64,000 nucleotides of DNA, from assembly GCF_025655475.1 (NCBI RefSeq), contig NZ_JAHTIK010000001.1:799622-863621 (forward strand), written 5' to 3'. How positions within the stretch are numbered: the first letter of the stretch is position 1; every line of letters begins with the position of its first letter. The notes below the pieces were generated by a model. That model did no database searches, had not been told where the DNA came from, and was given only the letters and a program-made list of their open reading frames with translations. Source of the DNA: Kitasatospora sp. DSM 101779. GTDB taxonomy: Bacteria; Actinomycetota; Actinomycetes; Streptomycetales; Streptomycetaceae. Shown one piece after another: positions 1-7,898 of this stretch. Made by a program: the position numbers and the translations under genes.

Positions 1-198
1 GAGCGCGCGCCGGCGCCGGACGCCGGCCCGCCGCCGGAGGAGGTGCCGGCCCGGCTGGCGGCAGCCGTGGTGGAGCTGCGGAAGGCCGACGACGCCGCGG
101 CCGGCGACTTGTGGCCGGCCGGGATCGGTCCGGCGGTGCCGGCCGCGGCGGAGCAGCGCGGGTACGTGCTGTCGGGCCGGCTGGCGCACGGCCGGTGA
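1..198 (+). CDS. C-terminal end of an unidentified protein (partial)
   Basis: The reading frame is open from the first base and stops with TGA at 196-198, giving 65 residues. The visible part is Ala/Pro-rich at first (APDAGPPPEE) and then looks like a folded tail with an LAAAVVELRKADD helix and an AAAEQRGYVLSGRLAHGR end. GC-rich third positions fit real coding sequence. No domain can be named from this piece. It converges on the molybdopterin oxidoreductase gene, 16 bp away. Confidence 0.5.
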   Translation, partial: ERAPAPDAGPPPEEVPARLAAAVVELRKADDAAAGDLWPAGIGPAVPAAAEQRGYVLSGRLAHGR

Positions 199-214
199 GG
201 GGGCGCGCCGCGGT

Positions 215-2587
215 TCAGGCCGCCGAGCGCTCGACGGTGACCTTGAGGTGCTTCATGATCGGCTGATCGCTCTGCGTGCTGTGGTCGCCGAGCGCGCAGA
301 GCACGTTCATCTCGGGCATGTAGCCCGCGGCGCAGCCGCGCGGGATGTCGTAGGGGACGGCGAGGTAGCCGTGCAGCGAGCGGGTGGAGCCGTCGCGGGC
401 GGTGCTGGTGATGTCGACCGGGTCGAACTCGCCGAGGCCGCGCTCGCGCATGTCGTCGGCGTTCATGAAGACCAGGGTGCGCAGGTTCTTGATGCCGCGG
501 TAGCGGTCGTCGTCGGAGTAGATGGTGGTGTTCCACTGGTCGTGCGAGCGCATGGTGCCGAGCGCCAGGGTGCCGGGGGCGGGGACGACGTCGGGCAGCG
601 GCGCGGCGGAGAACTCGGCTCGGCCGGACGGGGTGAGGAAGACCAGCTCGCGGGCGGGCTGCTTGATCCGGAAGCCGAGCGGCAGCCGGACGCGGCGGTT
701 GAAGTCCTCGAAGCCGTCGAGGACCTTGGCCATGGTGTCGCGGATGCGGTCGTAGTCCTCGACGTACCACTCCCACGGGGTGGCGCTGTCGGGGAGGGCG
801 GCTCGGGCGATGCCGGCGATGATCGCGGGTTCGGAGAGCAGGTGGGGCGAGGCGGGCCGCTTCATGCCGACGGACAGGTGGACCATGCTCATCGAGTCCT
901 CGACGGAGGTGCTCTGCACTCCGGCCCGCTGGTGGTCCCTCTCGGTGCGGCCGAGGCAGGGCAGGATCAGGGCCTGCCGGCCGTGCACCAGGTGGCTGCG
1001 GTTGAGCTTGGTGCTGACCTGCACGGTCAGTTCCGTGCGGCGCAGCGCCTCGTGGGTGTACGGGGTGTCGGGGGCGGCCAGGGCGAAGTTGCCGCCCATG
1101 CCGACGAAGACCTTGACGTCGCCGCGGTGCATGGCCTCGACGGTGCCGACGGTGTCCAGGCCGTGGGCGCGCGGCGGGTCGATGCCGCACACCTCGGCGA
1201 GCCGGTCGAGGAACTCCTCGGCGGGGCGGTGGTCGATGCCGCAGGTGCGGTTGCCCTGGACGTTGCTGTGGCCGCGCACGGGTGAGGGGCCGGCGCCCTC
1301 GCGGCCGACGTTGCCGCGCAGCAGCAGGAGGTTGACGATCTCGCGGACGGTGTCGACGCCGTGCTCGTGCTGGGTGACGCCGAGGCACCAGCTGACGATG
1401 GAGCGGTCGGCGTCGCGGTAGATCCGGGCGGCTGCCAGGATTCCGGCGCGCGGGACGCCGGACTGCTGCTCGATCTCCTCCCAGGAGGTGGCCTCGCACC
1501 GGGCGCGGTACTCCTCGAAGCCGCTGGTGTGGCGGTCGACGAACTCCCGGTCGAGTGCCTTGGGGTCGGAGCCGGACAGTTCGAGGATCGCCTTCGCGAT
1601 GCCGCGCAGCAGGGCCATGTCGCCGCCGATCCGCGGCTGCAGGTTGAGGGTGGTGGTCGCGGTGGGGTGGAACAGCGCCATGTCGACGAAGTCGTGCGGG
1701 ACGATGGTGCGGGTGGCGGCGGCCTCGACCAGGGGGTTGATGTGCACGATCCGGGCGCCGCGGCGGTGCGCCTCGGCGAGGGCGGTGAGCATTCGGGGCG
1801 CGTTGGAGGCGGCGTTGACGCCGATGATGAACAGGGCGTCGGTGGTCTCCCAGTCCTTGAGGTCGACGGTGCCCTTGCCGGTGCCGAGCGACGCCTCCAT
1901 GGCGCGTCCGCTCGCCTCGTGGCACATGTTGGAACAGTCGGGGAGGTTGTTCGTGCCGAGCTCACGGGCCATCAGCTGGTAGAGGAAGGTGGCCTCGTTG
2001 CCCAGCCGGCCGGAGGTGTAGTAGGCGGCCCGGTCGGGGCTGTCCAGTTCGCGCAGGGTGCGGCCGACGAGTGCGAAGGCGTCCTTCCAACTGATCGGCA
2101 CGTAGTGGTCGGTGGCGGCGTCGTAGACCAGCGGCCCGGTCAGGCGGCCCTCGTTCTCGAGGGCGAAGTCGGACCACTCCATGAGTTCGGTGACGGTGTG
2201 GGTGGCGAAGAACTCCTTGCCGGCGCGCTTGCGGGTCATCTCCCAGGTGACGTGCTTGATGCCGTTCTCGCAGATGTCCAGGTGCAGGCCCTTGGTGTCG
2301 TCGGGCCAGGCGCAGCCGGGGCAGTCGAAGCCGGTGTTCTCGTGGTTCATCCGCAGGATCGCGCGCGGGCCGTCGACGAGGGCGCCTTCGCGGACGAGGA
2401 CCCGGCTCACGCTCTTCGCGGCGCCCCAGCCGGCTGCCGGGTGGTGGTAGGGCCGGAACTCCGGCCGGTTCCCGGGGGTCGGACCGGACCCGTTCCCGGC
2501 GCGGTGGCCGTTTGCCCCGGCGGCACCCTCGGTGGTGCCGGTGTCCGTCGCGAGCGGTGCGTCGTCGTTGCGGTCGGAGGCGTTCAC
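215..2587 (-). CDS. FdhF/YdeP-type molybdopterin oxidoreductase
   Basis: A 790-residue cytoplasmic oxidoreductase of the formate-dehydrogenase-like bis-MGD family, YdeP branch. Near the N-terminus, FDCPGCAW (Cys 89 and 92) and a further Cys 106 (DICENG) suit Fe-S binding. SNMCHEAS (Cys 222) lies where formate dehydrogenases carry the Mo-ligating Cys or Sec. The rest has the usual molybdopterin-binding blocks (e.g. GVNAASNAPRM, RGHSNVQGNRTCG) and a C-terminal dinucleotide-binding domain. In E. coli YdeP is linked to acid resistance; the true substrate here is unknown. The GTG at 2587 is preferred over the one at 2596 because the AAGGG box sits 9 nt before it but directly abuts the upstream one. 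No Fdh partner subunits lie nearby. Confidence 0.9.
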   Translation of the reverse strand: MNASDRNDDAPLATDTGTTEGAAGANGHRAGNGSGPTPGNRPEFRPYHHPAAGWGAAKSVSRVLVREGALVDGPRAILRMNHENTGFDCPGCAWPDDTKGLHLDICENGIKHVTWEMTRKRAGKEFFATHTVTELMEWSDFALENEGRLTGPLVYDAATDHYVPISWKDAFALVGRTLRELDSPDRAAYYTSGRLGNEATFLYQLMARELGTNNLPDCSNMCHEASGRAMEASLGTGKGTVDLKDWETTDALFIIGVNAASNAPRMLTALAEAHRRGARIVHINPLVEAAATRTIVPHDFVDMALFHPTATTTLNLQPRIGGDMALLRGIAKAILELSGSDPKALDREFVDRHTSGFEEYRARCEATSWEEIEQQSGVPRAGILAAARIYRDADRSIVSWCLGVTQHEHGVDTVREIVNLLLLRGNVGREGAGPSPVRGHSNVQGNRTCGIDHRPAEEFLDRLAEVCGIDPPRAHGLDTVGTVEAMHRGDVKVFVGMGGNFALAAPDTPYTHEALRRTELTVQVSTKLNRSHLVHGRQALILPCLGRTERDHQRAGVQSTSVEDSMSMVHLSVGMKRPASPHLLSEPAIIAGIARAALPDSATPWEWYVEDYDRIRDTMAKVLDGFEDFNRRVRLPLGFRIKQPARELVFLTPSGRAEFSAAPLPDVVPAPGTLALGTMRSHDQWNTTIYSDDDRYRGIKNLRTLVFMNADDMRERGLGEFDPVDITSTARDGSTRSLHGYLAVPYDIPRGCAAGYMPEMNVLCALGDHSTQSDQPIMKHLKVTVERSAA

Positions 2588-2750
2588 GGCACTCACCCTT
2601 CGGCGTCGGACCCCCTGGCGTCCGGCGCCGGGGCCTCTGCGGGCGCGGGCCGACGCCCGCTGCCCAGGCTATGCCCGGGGGGCGGGGTCCGCCCGCGGCG
2701 CCGGGGCGCGGGCCTGCGGCCGTCGTCCGGCCGGTCCGGCGGGGTCCCGT

Positions 2751-2756
2751 TAGGGT
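2751..2756 (+). promoter_or_regulatory. Likely -10 box of the Clp-relic/DyP/encapsulin operon
   Basis: TAGGGT matches the actinobacterial TAnnnT -10 consensus and lies 25-45 bp before the first possible starts. No convincing -35 hexamer was seen. An AGGAG box follows at 2760-2764. Confidence 0.4.
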
Positions 2757-2780
2757 GGCAGGAGTTGTGTCCATTGTGAG

Positions 2781-3038
2781 ATGAAGCGAGTGATTTCCAT
2801 GGGTTTGCCCCCCGTGGAGGGTTTCGGCTCCTTCGGGTCCGCGGATCCCTTCTCCGACCTGCTCAACCGCTTCTTCGGCATGTCCGCGGCGTCCTCACCG
2901 CCCGCGGTGCAGCGCGTACCGATCGGGCGGCTGCTCACGGCGTCCTCCCGGGCGCTGATCGCCCGCGCCTCGCAGCGCGCGACCGGGGACGGCAGCAAGG
3001 ACCTGGACAGGGAAGGGACGGGAGGACCTTGGACGTGA
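2781..3038 (+). pseudogene. Truncated N-terminus of a Clp ATPase (ClpA/ClpC type)
   Basis: The 85-residue frame (possible starts ATG 2781 or ATG 2799) reads DPFSDLLNRFFGMS, then VQRVPIGRLLTASSRALIARAS, then DGSKDLDRE. This resembles the start of actinobacterial Clp ATPases, in which a DPF-LL-RFFG leader is followed by the Clp-N repeat (GRLL..ARELL.RA....GS.DLDTEHLL). Homology ends exactly at DLD; the remaining ~750 residues are missing and the frame closes with GGPWT. The TGA overlaps the GTG of the DyP gene by 4 bp, so translation of this remnant could still be coupled to the peroxidase. It may persist as a leader peptide; it cannot be an unfoldase. Confidence 0.65.
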
Positions 3039-4024
3039 CCGGGGACATGGAGGCGCCCACCCCGCAGCCGGTGCTCGGCCCGCTGACCACCGCATCGCTG
3101 TTCCTCGTACTCACCGTCGACCCCGGCGGCGAGCCCGTGGTGCGCGAGCTGCTGGCCGACCTGGCGGGCCTGCGGCGCAGCGTCGGCTTCGGGCACCCCG
3201 ACGGGCGGCTCAGCGTCGTCGCCGGGATCGGCTCGGCCTGCTGGGACCGCCTGGTGGAGGGCCCGCGCCCGGCCGGGCTGCACCCCTTCCGGGAGCTGCG
3301 CGGTGTCCGCCACCGGGCCCCGGCCACCCCGGGCGACCTGCTCCTGCACATCCGGGCCGCCCGGCAGGACCTCTGCTTCTCGCTCGGCTCGGAGATCATG
3401 GCGCGGCTGCGCGGGGCCGTCGCGGTGGCGGACGAGGTCACCGGCTTCACGTACCTGGACCAGCGCGACCTGCTCGGCTTCGTCGACGGCACCGAGAACC
3501 CCGTCGGCCGGGCGGCGGCCGAGGCCGTGCTGATCGGCGCGGAGGACCCGGACTTCGCCGGCGGCTCCTACGTGATCGTGCAGAAGTACCTGCACGACCT
3601 CGACGCCTGGAACCGCCTGCCGGTCGAGCAGCAGGAGCGGATCGTCGGCCGCCGCAAGCTCACCAACGTCGAGATCGACTCCCCCGGCTCGCACGTCGAC
3701 CTCAACACGATCACCGGCCCCGACGGCGGGGAACGGCAGATCCTGCGCGACAACATGCCCTTCGGCAGCCCCGGCGGCGGCGAGTTCGGCACGTACTTCA
3801 TCGGGTACGCGCGGACGCCGGAGGTCACCGAGGAGATGCTCCGCCACATGTTCCTCGGCGACGGGCCGGTGAGCCACGACCGCATCCTCGACTTCTCCAC
3901 GGCCGTCACCGGCACGCTGTTCTTCGTGCCCTCCGCCGACCTGCTGGAGGACCTGGGGGCCGAGGAGGACTCCGGTGCCGGCGAACGGGGGTCGCTCGGC
4001 ATCGGCGACCTCAGGAACCGCTGA
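3035..4024 (+). CDS. DyP-type heme peroxidase, encapsulin cargo
   Basis: A dye-decolorizing peroxidase of 329 residues (YfeX-like, class B). It oxidizes organic substrates or porphyrins with H2O2 using heme. The GxxDG motif is GFVDG (catalytic Asp 151), the proximal heme His is in SHVDLN (His 220), and the distal Arg is in ILRDNMPFG (Arg 238). The last residues read GSLGIGDLRNR, a clear match to the C-terminal loading peptide (SLGIGSLK type) that docks cargo inside encapsulin shells. GTG 3035 is chosen because GGGAGG lies about 9 nt upstream; an upstream TTG at 3029 is too close to that site. The encapsulin gene follows 69 bp downstream, so the enzyme is expected to sit inside the nanocompartment. 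There is no Tat or Sec signal, in line with cytoplasmic encapsulation. Confidence 0.93.
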   Translation: MTGDMEAPTPQPVLGPLTTASLFLVLTVDPGGEPVVRELLADLAGLRRSVGFGHPDGRLSVVAGIGSACWDRLVEGPRPAGLHPFRELRGVRHRAPATPGDLLLHIRAARQDLCFSLGSEIMARLRGAVAVADEVTGFTYLDQRDLLGFVDGTENPVGRAAAEAVLIGAEDPDFAGGSYVIVQKYLHDLDAWNRLPVEQQERIVGRRKLTNVEIDSPGSHVDLNTITGPDGGERQILRDNMPFGSPGGGEFGTYFIGYARTPEVTEEMLRHMFLGDGPVSHDRILDFSTAVTGTLFFVPSADLLEDLGAEEDSGAGERGSLGIGDLRNR

Positions 4025-4093
4025 CAGCACCGACCGCACGGTCGGCGCCGGAGCAGTGCTGCCGGCACCGACGCAGGCGACAGGAGACCCGGC

Positions 4094-4906
4094 ATGGACA
4101 ACCTGCACCGCGAACTCGCGCCCGTCTCGGCCGCGGCCTGGGCCGACCTGGAGCAGGAGGCCCGGCGCACCTTCACCCGGCACGTGGCCGCCCGCCGCAT
4201 CGTGGACGTCCCGGAGGCCGGCGGCACGGAGCTGGCCGCGGTCAACACCGGCCGGCTGGACGAGATCCGCTCGCCCGACCCCGGGGTGCGGGCCCGGCTG
4301 CGGCAGGCGCAGTCGCTGGTGGAGCTGCGGGTGCCGTTCACCGTGGACCGGTCGCAGGTGGACGACGTCGCCCGGGGTGCCGAGGACGCGGACTGGGGTC
4401 CGGTGAAGGAGGCCGCCCGGCGGATCGCCTTCGCCGAGGACCGCGCCGTGTTCGAGGGCTACCCGGCGGCCGGCATCGCGGGTCTGCGGGCCTGCTCCGC
4501 CAACGAGGCGCTGACCCTGCCCGCCGACCCGCGCGACTACCCGACCGTGATCAGCCAGGCGATCGGCGAACTCCGGCTGGCCGGCGTCGGCGGCGCCTAC
4601 ACGCTCGCCCTGAGCGCGGACGCCTTCACCGCCGTCAGCGAGACCTCCGACCACGGCTACCCGATCCACGAGCACCTGCGCCGCCTCCTCGACGGCGAGA
4701 TCATCTGGGCCCCCGCCATCGACGGCGCCTTCCTGATCTCCACCCGCGGCGGCGACTTCACGCTCCGGCTCGGCCAGGACCTGTCCATCGGCTACCTCGC
4801 GCACGACACCGACACCGTCGAGCTCTACTTCCAGGAGTCGCTGACCTTCCTCGTCCACACCGAGGAGGCGGTCGTCCCGATCAACCCCGCCCCCGCGGCC
4901 CGATAG
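4094..4906 (+). CDS. Family 1 encapsulin shell protein
   Basis: A 270-residue HK97-fold shell protein (linocin-M18-like) that self-assembles into a protein nanocompartment. Recognizable parts are the start MDNLHRELAPVS.AAW, the E-loop region with VELRVPFTVDR, the P-domain stretch EGYPAAGIAGLRAC, and the C-terminal VELYFQESLTFLVHTEEAVVPI. Length is normal for family 1. It lies directly after the DyP gene, and its cargo carries a matching loading peptide, so the pair forms a peroxidase compartment linked to oxidative stress. A hairpin at 4905-4929 begins at the stop codon. Confidence 0.95.
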   Translation: MDNLHRELAPVSAAAWADLEQEARRTFTRHVAARRIVDVPEAGGTELAAVNTGRLDEIRSPDPGVRARLRQAQSLVELRVPFTVDRSQVDDVARGAEDADWGPVKEAARRIAFAEDRAVFEGYPAAGIAGLRACSANEALTLPADPRDYPTVISQAIGELRLAGVGGAYTLALSADAFTAVSETSDHGYPIHEHLRRLLDGEIIWAPAIDGAFLISTRGGDFTLRLGQDLSIGYLAHDTDTVELYFQESLTFLVHTEEAVVPINPAPAAR

Positions 4907-4929
4907 CCCGGCGGTGCACGGGCCGGGCT
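4905..4929 (+). terminator. Hairpin after encapsulin
   Basis: AGCCCGGC (4905-4912) pairs with GCCGGGCT (4922-4929) around a 9-nt loop. It overlaps the encapsulin stop codon. No U-tract follows, as is usual in high-GC actinobacteria. Confidence 0.5.
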
Positions 4930-5357
4930 GCGGCCTGCGGTCACCGCGCGGTCGTCCGCCCCGGTTCGATGCCGCAGGAGTTCGCAGAAGCGGCCAGGGC
5001 GCGGTCGGTGCCGCGGCGGTCGCCCCGCGGCGCGGACGGTGGTGACCGTCGGGTCCGATCCGGCATCCCATCAGCGCGTTCGTCCCGGACCGGCCGGTCG
5101 GCCCGGGAACCGGCCCACCGGGGGCCTTCGTCGACCCGGCGATGCCGAGCAGCAGCTCCGCCCCGCCTGGAAGACCGGATCCGGCACCGACTGAATGCCG
5201 CCCGATCGGCGTGGTGCCGCGGTCCCGTTCGAGCACGTGACCTCCGCCCGGGCGCAGTCGACGCCGGCCCGACCGTCCGGACCACGATCGACCGCCGGAG
5301 CACCGATGCCTCCGGGTCTGCCCCGCCCCCGGCCGGAGCAGACCCGTGCCCGTGGTG
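4930..5357. other. Gene-free stretch between convergent genes
   Basis: About 430 bp between the encapsulin and MFS genes. Frames on both strands are rich in Arg/Pro/Ala and lack a believable start or family motif. I see no gene here. Confidence 0.5.
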
Positions 5358-6662
5358 TCAGTGTTCGGCAGGGGCCGCCGGGAGGCTGCGCAGCCGGACG
5401 ACCGGGGAGGCCGGGAGCGCGAGGACGACGACGGCGGAGCCGGCCGCGGCGACGGCCAGGGCGGCGCGCGCGCCGAGGTGTCCGGCCAGCAGGCCCGCGC
5501 CGAGGCCGCCGAGTGCGCCGCCGCCGAAGAGCAGGGTGCGGAAGGCCGCGGTCATCCGGCCCATCATCGGCTGCGGGGTGACGGCCTGGCGGAGGCTGAC
5601 GATGATCACTCCGGCGATGCCGAGCCCGAGGTAGGTGGTGAGGAAGGAGAGCACGAACATCGCCGTCATGACCGGGCGCGGCCCGGTGGCGCACGGGATG
5701 AGCACGGGGCCGAGCAGCAGCGCCGACTGGGCGACCAGGTAGACGCGGCCGAGCGGGAAGCGCTCGATCACCCGGCGCGAGAGGACGGCGCCGAGCAGGC
5801 CGCCGGCCGAGGCGGTGGCGAAGACGCCGCCCAGTGCGGTGGAGGACAGCCGCAGGTCGTGGCTGCCGTACAGCAGGAACATCGTCCACACCGTGACCAT
5901 GGAGAAGTTGCAGCAGAACCCGATCAGGGCGAGCGCCCGCAGCACCCCGTTGCGCAGCACGAAGCCAAGGCCGTCCCGGAGTTCGCGGAGCAGGTGCCGT
6001 TCGGCGGGCCGCTCGGGGCGCGGTTCGGGGGTGCGGATCAGCAGCAGCGAAACGACGGAGACCGCGTACGAGCATGCGTCGACGACCAGCGCGGCGGGCG
6101 CGCCGACGGCGGAGACCAGCACGCCCGCGAGGCCCGGCCCGGCCACGTCCGCGGCGGAGGAGGAGGCGCTCATCCGCGCGCTCGCCGCCACGTACTGCCT
6201 GCGGTCCCGCACCAGCAGCGGCACGTAGGACATCCAGCTGACGTCGAACACCACCGAGGCGGTGCCCACGGCGCAGGCGATCACCATCAGCACCGTCAGG
6301 TCGAGCGCGTGCCACCAGTACAGCAGCGGCACGAGGGCGAGCAGCACCAGGCGGACCAGGTTGGCGCCGAGCATCACGGGGCGGCGCCGGGCCCGGTCCG
6401 CCCAGACGCCGATCACCAGCGCGAGGCCGAGGTAGGGGACGAGTTGCAGGAAGCGCAGCAGGCCGACCTGCTCGTCGGTGGCGCCGAAGGCGTCGATGGC
6501 GGTGAGCGGCAGGGCGAGCGCGGTGACCTGGGTGCCGAGCAGGGAGACCGTCTCGCCGAGCCAGAACCGGACGAAGTCGCGGTTGTGCCACAGGCTCGGC
6601 GGGGTAGCGCGGGTCGCCTGCACCGGGGCCGCGCTGCCGGATGAGGGCGAGAGGGCGGTCAT
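5358..6662 (-). CDS. MFS transporter (probable exporter)
   Basis: A 434-residue inner-membrane major facilitator with about 12 hydrophobic segments. The start SLWHNRDFVRFWLGETVSLLGTQVTALALPL is typical of the MFS_3/enterobactin-exporter-like group common in Streptomyces, and the loop-2 signature appears as GVWADRARRRPVMLGANLVR. Its ATG overlaps the TGA of the upstream PLP-enzyme gene (ATGA), so the two are translationally coupled and probably export or process the same small molecule. The divergent MocR regulator next door likely controls the pair. The substrate cannot be read from sequence. Confidence 0.85.
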   Translation of the reverse strand: MTALSPSSGSAAPVQATRATPPSLWHNRDFVRFWLGETVSLLGTQVTALALPLTAIDAFGATDEQVGLLRFLQLVPYLGLALVIGVWADRARRRPVMLGANLVRLVLLALVPLLYWWHALDLTVLMVIACAVGTASVVFDVSWMSYVPLLVRDRRQYVAASARMSASSSAADVAGPGLAGVLVSAVGAPAALVVDACSYAVSVVSLLLIRTPEPRPERPAERHLLRELRDGLGFVLRNGVLRALALIGFCCNFSMVTVWTMFLLYGSHDLRLSSTALGGVFATASAGGLLGAVLSRRVIERFPLGRVYLVAQSALLLGPVLIPCATGPRPVMTAMFVLSFLTTYLGLGIAGVIIVSLRQAVTPQPMMGRMTAAFRTLLFGGGALGGLGAGLLAGHLGARAALAVAAAGSAVVVLALPASPVVRLRSLPAAPAEH

Positions 6663-7897
6663 CGCAGGCCCTCCGCGGCGAGTTCGGCGACCGCCCCGGC
6701 CACCTCGGCGACCTCGTCCTCGGTGTTGTAGTAGTGCGGCGACAGCCGCAGGCACCACTCGACCTCCTTGTCGCGGAAGTCGAACTGGGCGAACTCCCGG
6801 AAGCTCAGCGCCGAGTTGATGCCTCGGCGGTCCAGGGCCGCCTTGAACGGATGCGGCTCCCAGCCCTCGACGGCGACGGTCACCAGCGCGGCGGGCGCCG
6901 GCCCGCGGTCGAGGGTGCGGACACCGGGCACGCCGGCGAGCCGCTCGCGCAGCAGGGCGGCGAGCGCGGGGGTGCGTCGGGCCACCGCGTCCTGGCCGAC
7001 CGCCAGCGCGTAGCGGACGGCGGCTGCGCAGCCGAGGACGGTGGCGTAGGGGAACTCCCACTCCTCGAAGCGGGCGGCGGTGGGGACGGGCCGGTAGTGG
7101 CCGGGGGCGACCCAGCGGGCGCCGTGCATGTCGATGTACAGCGGCTCGCCGCCGGCCTGCAGGACGCGGTCGGAGACGTAGAGGAAGCCTGAACCGCGGG
7201 GCCCGCGCAGGAACTTGCGGCAGGTGGCGGTGAGCAGGTCGCAGCCGATCTCCTCGACGTCGATCCGGTACTGGCCGACCGACTGGCAGGCGTCCACGAG
7301 GTAGAGCAGGCCCAGTTCCCGGCAGTGCCGGCCGATCTCGGCGACCGGCTGGACCAGGCCGGAGTTGGTGGGCACGTGGGTGGCGGCGACCAGCCTGGGG
7401 CGGTGGGCGCGCATCAGGGCGGCCATCGCCTCGACGTCGACGCCGCTGCCGTCGGGGCGGTCGGGGGCGTGCACGATCCGGACGCCGTGCCGGCGGCGCA
7501 GCGAGAGGAAGGCGATCTGGTTGGAGACGAAGTCGTTCCGGGTGGTGAGGACGGTGTCGCCCGGTCGGAAGTCGAACGAGGAGAGCGCCTTGGTGTAGGC
7601 GTGGGTGGCGCTGGCGGCGAAGGCGATGTTGCCGGGGCGGGTGTTGAGCAGGCCGGCGGTGGCCGCGTAGAAGTCGGCGATCTCGGCGGTGCGGGCGGCG
7701 GCGGCCTCGTAGCCGCCGGTGGCGGCCTCCAGCTCCAGGTGTTCGACCACCGTGCGCAGCACCGGACGGGGCGTCAGTCCGCAGCCGGCGTTGTTGAAGT
7801 GGACCACGGAGGCGCAGCCGGGGGTGTCGGCCCGCAGGGCGGCGATGTCGAGGAGCGGTTCCGGGCCGATGGCGAAAGCGCTATTCTGTGTCGTCAT
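6659..7897 (-). CDS. PLP-dependent aminotransferase class V enzyme
   Basis: A 412-residue fold-type I PLP enzyme resembling cysteine desulfurase/isopenicillin-N-epimerase relatives. FNNAGCG near the N-terminus is the phosphate/substrate loop. D202 and Q205 in YLVDACQSVGQ contact the pyridine ring, and K228 in TATCRKFLRGPRGSGFLY is the Schiff-base lysine. The flexible loop with a catalytic Cys typical of true NifS/IscS is not evident, so sulfur transfer is not assumed. Its ATG and the ATG of the divergent MocR gene share one CATG, which leaves no room for a ribosome-binding site, so both are probably leaderless. It is coupled to the MFS gene downstream. Confidence 0.85.
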   Translation of the reverse strand: MTTQNSAFAIGPEPLLDIAALRADTPGCASVVHFNNAGCGLTPRPVLRTVVEHLELEAATGGYEAAAARTAEIADFYAATAGLLNTRPGNIAFAASATHAYTKALSSFDFRPGDTVLTTRNDFVSNQIAFLSLRRRHGVRIVHAPDRPDGSGVDVEAMAALMRAHRPRLVAATHVPTNSGLVQPVAEIGRHCRELGLLYLVDACQSVGQYRIDVEEIGCDLLTATCRKFLRGPRGSGFLYVSDRVLQAGGEPLYIDMHGARWVAPGHYRPVPTAARFEEWEFPYATVLGCAAAVRYALAVGQDAVARRTPALAALLRERLAGVPGVRTLDRGPAPAALVTVAVEGWEPHPFKAALDRRGINSALSFREFAQFDFRDKEVEWCLRLSPHYYNTEDEVAEVAGAVAELAAEGLR

Positions 7898-7898
7898 G
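7895..7898. promoter_or_regulatory. Shared start-codon palindrome CATG of two divergent genes
   Basis: ATG 7896-7898 starts the rightward MocR gene; CAT 7895-7897 is the leftward ATG of the PLP gene. A TATTCT box at 7882-7887 lies 8 nt before the MocR ATG and a TACCGT-like box lies just beyond on the other strand. Both transcripts are therefore predicted to be leaderless, with each promoter inside the other gene. CAGTACTG at 7910-7917 is an 8-bp palindrome that could be part of an operator. Confidence 0.55.

Noticed and set aside
215-2587. Selenocysteine at the formate-dehydrogenase active site
   Set aside because: The position is a normal Cys codon (SNMCHEAS) and no in-frame TGA occurs.
2750-5236. 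828-codon open frame on the minus strand opposite the DyP and encapsulin genes
   Set aside because: It is an antisense shadow caused by GC-rich third positions; its translation is low-complexity and the sense strand encodes two clear families.
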